DNA of 64,000 bases from Bettongia penicillata ogilbyi (Eukaryota; Chordata; Mammalia; Diprotodontia; Potoroidae), in assembly GCA_023548195.1 (NCBI GenBank), contig JAJHZJ010000251.1, positions 1,674,001-1,738,000 on the forward strand, read 5' to 3'. Positions within the stretch are counted from its first letter, which is position 1; each line of letters begins with the position of its first letter. Shown one piece after another: positions 22,941 to 33,789 of the stretch. The notes under the pieces are model-generated. The model was not told where the DNA came from. It saw nothing but the letters and a program-made list of their open reading frames with translations, and made no database searches. A program made the position numbers and the translations under genes.

Positions 22941-23901
22941 AAAGGTAAACAGCAAAGAGAAATTATAATGGACTTACTAAAGTTGAACTGTTTACATTCC
23001 TATTTGGAAAGATATTTGTAACTCTTGACATTTTTCTTAGTATTTAGGTAGTTGAAGGGATTATATATGTATAGACAGAAGGCACAGGATGAGTTGAATA
23101 GGAAGGGATGATGCCTAAAAAAATAAAATTAAAACATGAGAGAGAAATATATTGGGAGGAAAAAGGGAGAAATGGAATGGGGTAAATTATCTCTCATAAA
23201 AGAGGCAAGAAAAAGTTTTTCAGTGGAGGGGAAAAGGGGGAATGTGAGAGGGAAAAAGTGAGACTAACTGTCATCACTTTTGGCTTAAGGAGGGAATAAC
23301 ATGCACACTCAATTTGTCATGAAAATCTATCTTAAACTACAAGAAAGTAGGGGACAAGGGGTAAGTGGAGTATGGGGGGGATGTTAGAAGGGAGGGCAAA
23401 TGGGAGGAGGGGGTAATTAGAACTAAACACTTTGGGGAAGGGACAGGGTCAAAAGAGAGGATGGTATAAATGGGGGCAGGATAGGATGGAGGGAGACATA
23501 GTCTTTCACAACATGACTTTTATGGAAATCTTTTGCATAACTACACATGTACAACCTGTATTAAATTGCTTGCCTTCTCAGTGGGTATTGGAGAGGAGGG
23601 AGGAAGGGAGAGAAGTTGGAACTCAAAGTTTTAAAAACAAATGTTAAAAATTGTTTTTACATGCTACTGGGAAATAAGAAATACAGGTAGTAGGATATTG
23701 AAATCTCTCTTACCCTACAAGAAAATAGAGAAGATAGGGATGAGGAAGGGAGAGGTGTGATAGAAAGGAGGGCAGATTAGGGGAAGAGGTAATCAGAATG
23801 CATGGTGTCTTGTGGTGGGGCAAGGGGAGAGATGGATAGAAAATTTGGAGCTCAAAATCTTTAGAAATGAATGTTGAAAACTAAAAATAAATTAATTAAA
23901 A

Positions 23902-24254
23902 AGGAATCATAAAGTACTGGACATGGCAAGGAAAAATATAATAATCACAAAATAAGTTCATTATAATTTTATAAAGTAAATAATAATTACTGTGAAATTC
24001 ATTCAGAAATGCACATTCTACGTAGAGTCAAATCATGACTTGTTAGAGAAAAGATTAAAATATAAAGCTAGGACAATAAAAGTGAGAAAAGCAGCATAGT
24101 AAGCAAACAAAGAATTCCAAACTTAATTGTTTAAATGAACTCGATGCTGAAAAATGGGAAGTGGATGGAAATGACGTAAATGAACAGGAGAAATTGTGCA
24201 GGATAATGAATGTCACCTGTAATCGTATGAATTCTATCACAGATAAGCTGTGCA
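23902..24254. other. Unassigned sequence
   Basis: No recognised feature. Confidence 0.35.
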
Positions 24255-24400
24255 GAACTGTGTAGGTCAGTTGATATTCCTGAGCCTCTGGTTGCTCAAC
24301 TCAAAAATGAAGGTAAGAATTCCCACCTCAAACATTGTTGTAAAGCTCAAATGAGTTAATATGTGCAAAATGTGTGGCAAAAATTGTAAGTACTACTAAA
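24255..24400 (+). repeat. CORE-SINE 3' fragment
   Basis: 'aaaatgaaggtaagaattcc' to 'aaatgagttaatatgtgcaa', the CORE and 3' part of a MIR/MAR1 SINE. Confidence 0.6.
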
Positions 24401-24865
24401 AAAAATGGTCAAATGCTACTATTTTCCAAACTTATTTAATTAATATAAATAAATTGCTATAACAAGGAGGCCAAAAGAGTCGAGTAGCAGTTTCATTAGA
24501 AAATAATCAGTCTCCTTGTCAAGTGGAAAGACATGATAGTCAAGGACATATAAAGTTACAAAATGTTATGGCAAATGAGGTGAAAGCTTATGAGCAACAT
24601 CACCTTGTAAAATAGGAGTAATTAGGAAAAGAAAACAAGATAAAATTAAAAAAAATAGGTTTGGCAAGAGACCCAATCAAAAAAAGCTATCCCAAAAGTA
24701 TTTAGGTACAATACTAGGAGGATAATAACAGATGAAAAATTCAAATGATAAAGATAGCAGAAGAAAAAGGAGTAAAGCAGGACAGAAACTCCCAGGTTTG
24801 TAACTGTTATCCTTAACTTTTCAGCATACACATCCATTCAGTTGCCAAATCTTGCGTTTCTAACT
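24401..24865. other. Unassigned sequence
   Basis: No recognised feature. Confidence 0.35.
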
Positions 24866-24869
24866 GTGC

Positions 24870-26035
24870 AGTGTCTCTTCCATCTGTCTCATCTTTTTCC
24901 ATATGGTCCCTTCCATAGTTCAAGCCCTCATTTCGTTTAGACTAATGTATTTCGATATCTGATTCCTGTGTGGGTTGTGTGTCTCAACTGCAATCTACCC
25001 TCCACACAGCTGATAAAGTAATTTTTCCTAAAGTGTATATCTGAGCATGTCACTTCCACTTAATAAATTCTGATGACTCCATATTACCTGTAAAATAAAA
25101 TAGAAACTACCCTCATTTTTAGTTTTTTTTTATTTAAGTGGCTCAGGAGATAAAGCACTGGACTCAGGGTAAATTAGACCTGAGTTCAAATTCATTCTTA
25201 AATACCAGATGTTTCACCTTGAGCAAGTTATTTAAACTCTGTCTGCTTTGGTATCTTCAACTATAAAATTACAATAATAGTAATACCTACCTCTCAGAGT
25301 TATGAGGGTCAAATATGTTTATATTGGTAAAGTACTTAGAAGTAGTACTTCTTATAGTAGGTGCTAAATAATTGTTTTCTTTTCCCCAAACTCCTTTCTT
25401 AAAGTCTTTTGCAACTGTCTTGAACTTACATTTCTATCCTTATTATAATTGTATTATAATGTTATAATAATAACTCGCTTTCCTTTTGACTCTCCCCCTA
25501 TGTGTCTCACCATTTCTCAGGCTCCTTTGCTTGATTGTCATATATATCATGCTCCCTAACTATGGGCACTCTGTTCTTGACCCTTTTCAATCCTCTCCAC
25601 ATTCTCTTCCTTGCTGGACCTCATTCACTTCGGACCTCTTTGATCCAAGCAAACTGGTCTTATTGCTACTTTTCAGCAACAATATTCCATCTACCATATT
25701 TTGCATCTGCTTGTCAATCTTTCCTGGAAATGCACTTTTTATTGCTGCCTTTTAAAATATCTGGTTATGTTCAAATCTCTGCTCATGTGATACCTTATAT
25801 TACCAGTCTTTCTTAATTTTTCTGAGTACCTAGTATATTTGATCCCTCTAAAATATTTTCCTTTCAATTTATTTAAATATTTTACATGTATCAATTTGTA
25901 TCTATTGTGTTCCACAAAAATAAAAGGGGTTCTTGAAGGCAAAGACTGTTTCATTTTTTTTTCTTTTTTATTTTTTTATTCTCCATAGCTAATACAGTAC
26001 CTGGAACATTATTGAGTCTTCATAAATTCTTAATG
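24870..26035 (+). repeat. L2 LINE 3' region, split by a SINE
   Basis: L2 blocks in order: 'ctgatgactccatattacct' before the SINE at 25117-25380, then 'ctcaccatttctcaggctcc', and the terminal 'ttcttgaaggcaaagactgt' with 'acagtacctggaac'. Open frames at 25486-25816 are chance frames in this 3' UTR. Confidence 0.75.
25117..25380 (+). repeat. MAR1-type CORE-SINE inserted in L2
   Basis: 'agtggctcaggagataaagc', 'agacctgagttcaaattc', 'aatacctacctctcagagtt', and 'gtaggtgctaaataattgtt'. Full length. L2 sequence resumes on its right side. Confidence 0.8.
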
Positions 26036-26039
26036 TTTT

Positions 26040-27050
26040 CATTGATTTTATGTGAAAGAGGTTGATTTAACTGTCCAAAATAGGGAAATCAAATGGATGA
26101 AAAGTCACTGTTGTTTAGAAATGAAGTTATACAGGAAGACCATTAGTAGGTACATCCTGGACAAGTGCTGTGGATGAATAATGAGGAAGGCCCAGCATTT
26201 GTTTGAAGTGAGACTTGATGCTAGCAAACATTTTGGAAATTGGGCACTTGTTTCACTGTAAAATTTCTTGCTCCTGCCAAAGTCGATCAACACTTTAAGA
26301 CCAATATTTTTCCAGCTATGATAGTAAAGTCTGAATCTTAAAACACCATGAACTCAGTAGGATTAAGATACTCATAATGCAAAGAAAGATAGAATGATGG
26401 ATGGTGAATATAGATAAAAATGTGTCCTCATCAATGCATTATGTATAAAGATTGGTGTAAAACAGATAATGCAGTATGTGAATGAGCTTAAAAGGAGACG
26501 GACCAATCATTTACTAAGAATGAAAAATTAGTGGTAAATATTCCACGTGGTACAGTGATATGTTCATTTTGCTAAAATAACAAGAAGACAGTCATGAGTT
26601 CTAATGATAGCACCTCTAAATAGATGACCAAATGAGAGGCTGAGTGCAAGAATATCAGAGTATGAGAAAGGGCATGATCAAGGCACTCCCTGCATTTCTC
26701 CAACAGATCTGTTTAAAATCAGGTCTCTCTTGTATCAGACATCTTTTTCATAATGGTCAATAGGGCACTTAAAGAGCTAAACTCCACTTAGTAAACAGAT
26801 AATGTTTTATAGAGAAAGGAGACATTGAAATGTTTAAAAGGGGGAATGAGTACATGGGCTTTGGATAAAATTTCTCACTTAGTGAAACTAAAAATACAGA
26901 TCCCCAAAATGGCTTTTATGAACTGAAGATTAGTCCTTAGATTCAGATGAAATAAAATGAAAAACATCAAAATATTATAGTACAAGGGTGAAATTATATT
27001 ACCTCCCCAGTGTCCATGTGGGCCTACCTTGACACAAAGGCACATGTATT
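26040..27050. other. Unassigned sequence
   Basis: About 1 kb with no recognised repeat or coding signal. Confidence 0.35.
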
Positions 27051-27054
27051 TTTA

Positions 27055-27130
27055 AAATCAGAGAGAATCAGAGACAAATACAGAGACAGACAGTTACAGA
27101 GAGACAAAGACAGAGAAAGAGAGAGACATG
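27055..27130. repeat. GAGA/CAGA simple repeat
   Basis: Interrupted purine-rich agag and gaca units. Confidence 0.85.
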
Positions 27131-27209
27131 AAAATTTTCATTTATTCTTCCACTCCCTCCTAGTCAAAAACCAGAGGATGGCAGCGCATGAGAAGGTGAG
27201 GAAACTATG

Positions 27210-27510
27210 ATTTTTGCATACTACTTCTAGTCTGGTCAAGTTACAAGTAATTATCTTCTCTGTGGCTATAGTACATGACTGTTCTTCAGCACAGTTTAAG
27301 ATTAGAGGCAATATTGTATCTTCCTCTGTGTACTTTCTCTCCTTTATCTTTACTGTGCATAATTATTTGTACTATCTTGTCTGTTACAATGTAAGTAACT
27401 TAAGAATGAAGTTTTTGCTTGTTTTTTTGTTTTATTTTTATATGTTTCACCTGAGCTCACCACAGTAATAGTACTCAGTAAGTGCATCATAAATGTTTGT
27501 TTACTTTGAC
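27210..27510 (+). repeat. L2 3' end
   Basis: Ends with 'cagtaatagtactcagtaag' and 'cataaatgtttgtttac', the diverged L2 terminal motif. Confidence 0.55.
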
Positions 27511-27829
27511 TAACATCCCAAGTTCCAGTCCAGACCTGAGAGTCATTGAAGGTATATTCTCTCTTAAAGGAACAAAGCAAATTTTTATTTAAAAAAATTC
27601 CTGTCTTGCTAAAATCAGAAATCTACTTCCTCAATTTAGTAATATCTTACTGGAATGAAGTTGACTGGGCCCTTTTGTTCTGACTCTAGGAAGTTCCTGG
27701 AGCATTCCCCTCACTCCAAATAGCTAGAAAGTCCCATGATATCACATTGTAATTTTCATGGCCAGCTGAGCAACCCCCCTACAAGTTTAAGGCAAACATC
27801 ATCATCAGTATTTACAGTATACCAGGGGA
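27511..27829. other. Unassigned sequence
   Basis: No recognised feature. Confidence 0.35.
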
Positions 27830-29110
27830 AGTACAGATCCTTCACAACATCCAAGCATAGTATTGTAATGGCAAGTAAAATAGGATCTTTTGCTGTTTTT
27901 GTTTTAGTATACTCAAAAAGTATAATGTCTCTGTTTGAATGTGACTGAGGAGGATCTTTCCCACCTATTGACAGGAATGCTCATTGTGGACAACTTGATT
28001 AGGGGAGTTGTTTTGTAGGAGGGTCACAAGTACCTTTTGTTTTTTTCTATTGAAGCACTGGGTCATAGAGTTATGCCCTCTGGCTATAAAAAAGTGCGTA
28101 AATGCTCTGAGAGGGAGGTTTTACTTTGGGGCTTGGTTTTTGTAAGAAGGTTTGAGTGCCACATGAGGAATCTGGGAAGCTGCTAAAGAGACCCCTGGCT
28201 TTGAGAACCCAGCTATTGTGCTTCTCTCTCTGGTAACTATGGTCAGACAGTTGGGGTCTAATTGTCAGTTGAATTCAGGCAGAGGAAGTCATGTCTGTTG
28301 ATCTTTAATTTATCTGTATTTTCTTTGAAGTTCAGGATGCTGATTCCCCTGAATAGTGTATGGACTTAGTTAAAAGAATGATGCATGTGCTTGATTAAAG
28401 TGATTGTTAACCACTTGAAAGAAGCTTTCCTTTTATGAATGCAGATCTAAGAACCTGTGATAGTAAGCCTGCCTGTGTATATTGGGGTACTTAGTGATAT
28501 ACTTAGTGAAACAAATATAAGCATTTTAGGTCCTTCCAAAAAAACTATAGTTATTCATATTTGTACCATTAATACAGACATGGCTTCTTCTGCTTGAATT
28601 CAACAGACAATTGGACCCCAAATGTCTGACCATCATTACCAGAGAGGAAAGCATGACATCTGGGTTCTCAAAGCCAGGGGGCTCCTTAGCAGCTTCCCAG
28701 AGTCCTCATCTGGCACTCAAATCTTTTTACCAAAAACTAAGCCCTAAAGTAAAACCTCAACTCAAAGTATTTTTACCTTTTTTTAGAGCCAGTGAACATC
28801 ACAACCCTTTGACCCAGTGCCTCACTAGAAAAAATCAAAAAGGTATTTGGGACCCTCCTATGAACAATTCCTTTAATCAAGTTTCCCATAATGGGCAGGC
28901 CCATCAATGAGAGGGAAAGATCTTTAATCGCATTAAAATTTTTAACAATACAGATACATACACTGCTTCTAGTTAAAGAAACTTGTGTTTCTAAACTTTT
29001 CTCCTTGTAAAGAGTTTTGATTGATAAAGGCAAGATTCAGAAGTACTTGGCTGTACTAAAACAAAAGCAGCAAAAGATCCTATTTTGCTTGCTATCAAAC
29101 TAACCTCTTT
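27830..29110. repeat. Unclassified dispersed repeat, head-to-head inverted pair
   Basis: The left arm (about 27830-28500) is the reverse complement of the unit at 46835-47830. The right arm (about 28565-29110) is the same unit in + orientation, lacking its first ~200 bp. Matching arm blocks include 'ataggatcttttgctg' (27883) against 'cagcaaaagatcctat' (29069), and the 'gtgccacatgaggaatctgg' block against its inverse near 28700. About 65 bp of other sequence separates them. No coding capacity; possibly a DNA transposon or two LTR fragments. Confidence 0.75.
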
Positions 29111-29836
29111 GTAGTACAGCAGCTGTGGAGATCTTAGAAGTGTACAATTTTCATTTTATTTATGGCATTTCAAGGAAGGCCAAGTAAGAACTCTTATCCA
29201 AATCTTTCTTTCAATTTTTCTGGCTATTAAAAGAGTTCTTGGAATAAGCTTAGAAGCCTTCTAAAAGCTAAAAAAACCTAGATTAGTCTTGCTTTGAATG
29301 CAAGGTTAACTACTCATGTTGCTTGGGTATAAGTAAGGACATGTGGTAACTTTTTTATATACTTTCCTTCTTTTATGTTTTTTCCCTTCCTGTAGATGAA
29401 ATTCTGTTGCTTTTTTTTTTTTTTTAAGGAAATTCTTCCTGGAGGATGAAATGAGGTCCTTTGCAAATGTGTGAAAAAAATATTCACTATCAACTAGAAC
29501 ATATAGCTACTAAAACAAATTAGTGTTTATGGAACAAGGTGAGGTGAAACAGGTCAGGGGAAAATGCCAGTATTAGCTCCATGATGAATTGTCCTTCCAT
29601 TCTTACAATCCATGGATTCCCTGCTTCCCCACCCCCTCACCCCCTACCAGATTCCAGCTTGGAATGAAACACAGAAAACCAGAGTCTCAAAATAGCGAGA
29701 AAATAATTATACAGGGATCTGAATAGTTTCTATCCACTAGATTTATATCCTTGCTGACAAATCAATGTATACTTGCAGTCAGGGAGTAGATGCTTTTCCA
29801 CAAGGCTATCAGAAGTTTTCTTAGGCTTCACCCATA
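29111..29836. other. Unassigned sequence
   Basis: Contains a T run at about 29413-29426. No recognised feature. Confidence 0.35.
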
Positions 29837-29837
29837 A

Positions 29838-29945
29838 AAATATGTGATCTTTTGAGAGACTTTGTTCCTGCAGTTCTTTGTATCCCTAGCACTTAGCACA
29901 GTGCCTGACATATAGTAACTGTTTAAGAAATGCCTCTTGATTGAC
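29838..29945 (+). repeat. L2 3' end
   Basis: 'tatccctagcacttagcaca' and 'gtgcctgacatatagtaact', directly upstream of the HAL1 copy 4 insertion. Confidence 0.7.
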
Positions 29946-29953
29946 CAGAAAGT

Positions 29954-29966
29954 TAAATTCCTTTTC
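29954..29966. repeat. Target-site duplication, left (HAL1 copy 4)
   Basis: TAAATTCCTTTTC, repeated without mismatch at 32939-32951, exactly at both element ends. Confidence 0.92.
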
Positions 29967-30807
29967 TATTTTTTTTAATTTATTTAACTTTTTACATTCA
30001 TTTTCACAAATTTTGGGGTCACAAATTTTCCCCCCTTTTATCCCCTCCACCCACCCCAATACCCCAAGCAATCTAATTTTCCCTATCTCCAATCTGTCCT
30101 CTCTTCTGTCATCCCTCCCTTCTCTTGTCTCCATCTTCTCTTTTCTCCTGTAGGGCCAGATGACTTTCTATTCCTCATTAACTGTATGTCTTCTTTCCTA
30201 GTTGCAACAACAATACTAAACAATTGTTCCTAAAACTTTGAGTTCCAAATTCTCCCCATCCCTCCCTCCCCACCCATTCCCTTTGGGAAGGCAGGCAATT
30301 CATTATAGGCCATATCTGTGTAGCTTTGCAAATGACCTTCCTGATAGTCGTGTTCTGTAAGACTAACTGAATTACCATCCCTCCTAACCTGCCCCTCATT
30401 GTTTCTCTTCTGTCTTTTGATCTTGTCCCTCCCCAAGTGTTGACTTTCAATTACTCCCTCCTCCCTTTGCCCTCCCTTCCATCATCCCCTCCCCCCGCAA
30501 TATCTCCTTCTCCCCCGCTTTCTTATACTGTAAGATAGGTTTTCATACCAAAATGAGTGTGCATTTCACTCCTTTGTTTAGTCAAATGTGATGAGGGTAA
30601 ACTTCTTGGTTTTTTTTTTTTGTTTTTTTTCCTCAGCTCTCCTCTTTTTCCCTCCACTAAAAAAATCTCCTACTTGCCTCTTAAATGACATCTATTTACC
30701 CCCTTCCATTTCTCCCTCTTTCCTCTCACTACATTTCTCTCTCACCATTTACCTTAATTTCTTTTAAGGTATGGTCCCATCCTATTCAGTTCAATCTGTG
30801 CTCTCTG

Positions 30808-30866
30808 TCTCTGTATGTGTATGCATGTGTGTATGTGTGTGCATGCGTGTACATGTGTATGTGTGG
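30808..30866. repeat. (TG)n tract in HAL1 3' UTR
   Basis: Counterpart of the CA tract at 10342-10396. Cys/Val-rich and His/Thr-rich open frames across it are artefacts. Confidence 0.8.
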
Positions 30867-30999
30867 TCCCACCAACTACCCAGATACTGAAAAGTTTTAA
30901 GAGTTAGAAATATTGTCTTTCCCTGTAGGAATGTGAACAGTTCATTTCTGGTAAGTCCCTTAAGACTTCTCTTTGCTGTTTCCTTTTTCATGCTTCTTC

Positions 31000-32106
31000 T
31001 CATTCTTGTGTTTGAAAGTGAAATTTTCTTTTCAGCTCTGGTCTTTTCATTAAGAATGATTGAAAGTCCTCTGTTTCATTGAAAGACCATATTTTCCCTT
31101 GAAGTATTATACTCAGTTTAGCTGGGTAGGTGATTCTTGGTTTGAGTCCTAGTTCCTTTGACTTCTGGAATATCCTATTCCACGCCCTTTGATCCCTTAA
31201 TGTAGAAGCTGCTAGATCTTGGGTTATCCTGATTGTATTTCCACAGTACTGGAATTGTTTCTTTCTAGCTGCTTGCAAGATTTTTTCCTTGAGCTGGGAG
31301 TTCTGGAATTTGGCCACAATGTTCCTAGGAGTTTCTCTTTTTGGATCTCTTTCAGGTGGTGATCGATGGATTCTTTCAATACTTATTTTGCCCTCTGGTT
31401 CTAGAATCTCAGGGCAGTTTTCCTCCATAATTTCATGGAAGATGATATCTAGGCTCTTTTTTTGATCATGAGTTTCAGGTAGTCCCATAATTTTTAAATT
31501 GCCTCTCCTGGATCTATTTTCCAGGTCAGTTGTTTTTCCCATGAGATATTTCACATTCTCTTCCATTTTTTCGTTCTTTTGGTTTTGTTTGGTGATTTCT
31601 TGGTTTCTTGTAAAGTCATTAGACTCCATCTGTTCCATTCTAATTTTGAGAGAACTATTTTCTTCAGTGAGCTTTTGAGCCTCTTTTTCCATTTGGCTCA
31701 TTCTGCTTTTGAAAGCATTGTTCTCTTCATTGGCTTTTTGAACCTCTTTTGCCAACTGAGTGAGCCTATTTTTCAAGGTGTTAATTTCCTCAGCATTTTT
31801 TTGGGTCTCCTTTACCAAGGTATTGACCCGTTTTTCATACTTTCCTTGCATCTCTGTCATTTCTCTTCCCAGTTTTTCCTCCACCTGTCTAACTTGCTTT
31901 TCAAAATCCTTTTTTAGCTCTTCCAAGGCCTGAGCCCACCCGCCACTCCCCTGGGGTGTCTGGGGTACTGAGGCCCTGCCCTCCACGTCTTTCCCTGATG
32001 GCAAGAATACGTTCTCGTCCTCGCCATCAGATCCGAAGGTCGGGATCATTTGCACTTGTTGGAAAAAACTCTCTATAGTCTTATTTTTCTTCCCTTTTCT
32101 AGGCAT
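31000..32106 (-). CDS. HAL1/L1 ORF1 protein, RNA-binding chaperone, intact
   Basis: A 368-residue L1 ORF1-type protein. Known members form trimers through a coiled coil, bind their own RNA in cytoplasmic particles and act as nucleic-acid chaperones during retrotransposition. Seen here: a basic N-terminus (MPRKGKKNKT), a low-complexity stretch to about residue 58, a long Lys/Glu-rich heptad coiled coil (about 60-195), an RRM-like domain opening with NRSRRGNLKIMGLPE (197-211), the Arg-rich block ERIHRSPPERDPKRETPRNI (244-263), and a C-terminal domain with CGNTIRITQDL and YPAKLSIILQG, ending FHFQTQE. No signal or membrane segment. The start codon has A at -3 and is shared with copy 1. Length is in the usual L1 ORF1 range (human about 338). 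It is followed by 3' UTR, with no ORF2. Whether it is expressed is unknown. Confidence 0.9.
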   Translation of the reverse strand: MPRKGKKNKTIESFFQQVQMIPTFGSDGEDENVFLPSGKDVEGRASVPQTPQGSGGWAQALEELKKDFEKQVRQVEEKLGREMTEMQGKYEKRVNTLVKETQKNAEEINTLKNRLTQLAKEVQKANEENNAFKSRMSQMEKEAQKLTEENSSLKIRMEQMESNDFTRNQEITKQNQKNEKMEENVKYLMGKTTDLENRSRRGNLKIMGLPETHDQKKSLDIIFHEIMEENCPEILEPEGKISIERIHRSPPERDPKRETPRNIVAKFQNSQLKEKILQAARKKQFQYCGNTIRITQDLAASTLRDQRAWNRIFQKSKELGLKPRITYPAKLSIILQGKIWSFNETEDFQSFLMKRPELKRKFHFQTQE

Positions 32107-32232
32107 TTTCCCAGCCAGTTACTTGACTTCTGAGATTCCTTTTCACCTCCGCCTGGATCCGTCCAGCTAGTGCTTGGCCTCTGAGATTCAAATGCGCTTT
32201 CTGCGGCAAGCTTTAGTTCTGGCACAGGGGTG

Positions 32233-32450
32233 GGGGCAGGGCTGCCTTCCAAGCTTGGTTCCCTCAGGGGCTTTCTGCAGAGACTTTCAGGAATGGAGAG
32301 GGTGGGGGCGGGGTGGGGGGCCGCCTCCTATGCTCAGCTCCCTCAGGGGTTTTATTCAGAGGCCTTCAGTAATAGAGCGGGGTGGGGGCAGGGCCGTCTC
32401 CCAGGCTCAGCTCCCTCAGATTGGAAAGACCTTCCGTATTGAAGATCCTA
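32233..32450 (-). repeat. 5' UTR tandem repeat, three units
   Basis: The marker 'ccctcag' recurs at 32261, 32340 and 32413 (spacing 79 and 73 bp), each after a gctcag or ttcc block. The third unit is partly deleted. Copy 1 has two units at 8834-8978. GC- and CpG-rich, as expected of a promoter region. Confidence 0.78.
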
Positions 32451-32918
32451 CCTGCTGCTGGGGGATTCCTGAGTCCTGGGCCTCTGCCGCCGCCCACACC
32501 TCTGCCTCCGCCGCTTCCTGCCCCCGTCTCTGCTGCCCGCCGTTTCCCCCTGAGGGGGCCCGAGTCGCAGGAGATGCTCAGCTCCCCTCCCCTAGCCTAG
32601 CCTTCTTTCTCACTGACCTGTAGCTTCTGTGGGCGGAGGGACTTTCCCGGCTGCCAGAGCTTCCCCTGGAGCTTCCCTCTCTGAAGCCTGCTCGGGTCAG
32701 CTTCTCTGGGGCCACGGCCAGGGCAGCGCTGGGGGTGGGGTCCGCTTTCCGGGGTGCGATGGACCCCGGGGATGGCTCTCCAGGGCTCAGTGGAACGGAA
32801 ATCTCTTCCCCTACATTTATGCACCCCCTGCAGTGATTCAGAATTTATGGGGATCTCTTTTTACCTCAATTCCATGGGTTGTGGGCTCGGAGCTCTTAAA
32901 TGTGCGTCCTTCTACTCT

Positions 32919-32927
32919 GCCATCTTG
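32919..32927 (-). promoter_or_regulatory. YY1-like site at 5' end of HAL1 copy 4
   Basis: CAAGATGGC on the minus strand, about 12 bp inside the 5' end. Its role in start-site choice is inferred from human L1. Confidence 0.5.
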
Positions 32928-32951
32928 GCTCCGCCCCCTAAATTCCTTTTC

Positions 32952-33788
32952 AGAATGGTGTCAATTACACAGAAAGTCATGGATGATCTGCTTAGACTTA
33001 TTGTTTCAACAGATATTCTCATTTTCTAAAGAGTCTTGATCTCATCAATATGACTCCCAAATCTTGCTGAAGTAGGTCATTTCTCAGTCTAGTATGGTGT
33101 TGTCTTAGCTTTTTCAAAGTCTATATAATTCTGACTTGATATTAATAGCAGTGGGGAAGGGAGCACAGCTGACCCTGCAGGGGCTAGGAGGAAGGTGGTA
33201 CAGCCTAGATCCCAAAATGTGCACCTGTGCTTCCTATGCAGCTGTAATTAGAGAATTTAAGAGGAGAAAAAATTATGCCATTTCTAAGCTAGTGTTGAAA
33301 TTTAAGAAGTTAGAAAAGGGTAAATAACTATACTTGGAAGGAGGAGAATATCTTGTAGCTTTCTAATTGTCTTAGCTGACCCTGGGACTATTTAGGAAAA
33401 ATCTGATTCCATCTTTGACATTGCTGTTTGAGAGAAGGCAGAGCAGTAGCCATGACTCTTCTGCATGTGAGTCATTGTGTGGAGCAGTTCGTGAGCCTTG
33501 AGTGAGTCAGAAAGAGAAAGCCTGCTTGTGGGAGAGAGGTGTGGAATGACTGAGTATTAGGGCCATGTGGAGGTTGGTATGTTCTGCTGCTGCTGCACAG
33601 AGACATGAAGTGAGAGAGATAATGTGTGGGAGTCTTGTATCTTCTCTGGGCAAAGGAACAGGTTCAGAAAGTGATGATGAATGGAAATCATGACTGAAAT
33701 TGGAATGGACAATTCCTGAGCTCCCAGCAGGCTCTATATGATAAAGAGAATTATAACTACTAGTTCCAGAATGAGAGATTTTGTGGAA
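32952..33788. other. Unassigned sequence
   Basis: No recognised repeat. Short open frames at 33136-33327 (+) and 33507-33827 (-) have no recognisable domain. Confidence 0.35.
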
Positions 33789-33789
33789 A

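Larger units (their letters stand above)
21267..23901 (+). mobile_element. HAL1 copy 3, near full length, degraded
   Basis: ORF1-only element starting 'ggggggtagcgtcaagatgg', then a 5' UTR of about 580 bp, a broken ORF1 (21847-22940), and a 3' UTR with the same purine-rich blocks as copies 1 and 4, ending 'ctaaaaataaattaatt'. A possible 13-bp duplication, GAATaAcAAAGTA/GAATcAtAAAGTA (21246 and 23904), has two mismatches and sits 8 bp from the 5' end, so it is uncertain. The many substitutions and stops indicate an older insertion than copies 1 and 4. Confidence 0.8.
29967..32938 (-). mobile_element. HAL1 copy 4, full length with intact ORF1
   Basis: ORF1-only L1 derivative of 2,972 bp on the minus strand. 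The 5' end reads on + as 'gccatcttggctccgccccc' to 32938. It is followed inward by a GC-rich 5' UTR (32107-32938) with three tandem ~75-bp units, ORF1 (32106 down to 31000, fully open) and a ~1-kb 3' UTR with a TG tract (30808-30866), ending in T-rich sequence at 29967. The perfect 13-bp duplication and the intact frame mark it as the youngest insertion in the window. It carries no ORF2, so reverse transcriptase must have come from an autonomous L1. Confidence 0.92.

Noticed and set aside
31579..31917. 112-codon frame on the + strand
   Set aside because: Antisense shadow of the HAL1 ORF1 coiled coil; its Leu/Phe-rich look comes from the complement of Lys/Glu codons.
32174..33039. Open frames up to 149 codons
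   Set aside because: GC-rich HAL1 5' UTR of copy 4 and its flank, opposite to or outside ORF1; no conserved protein signal.
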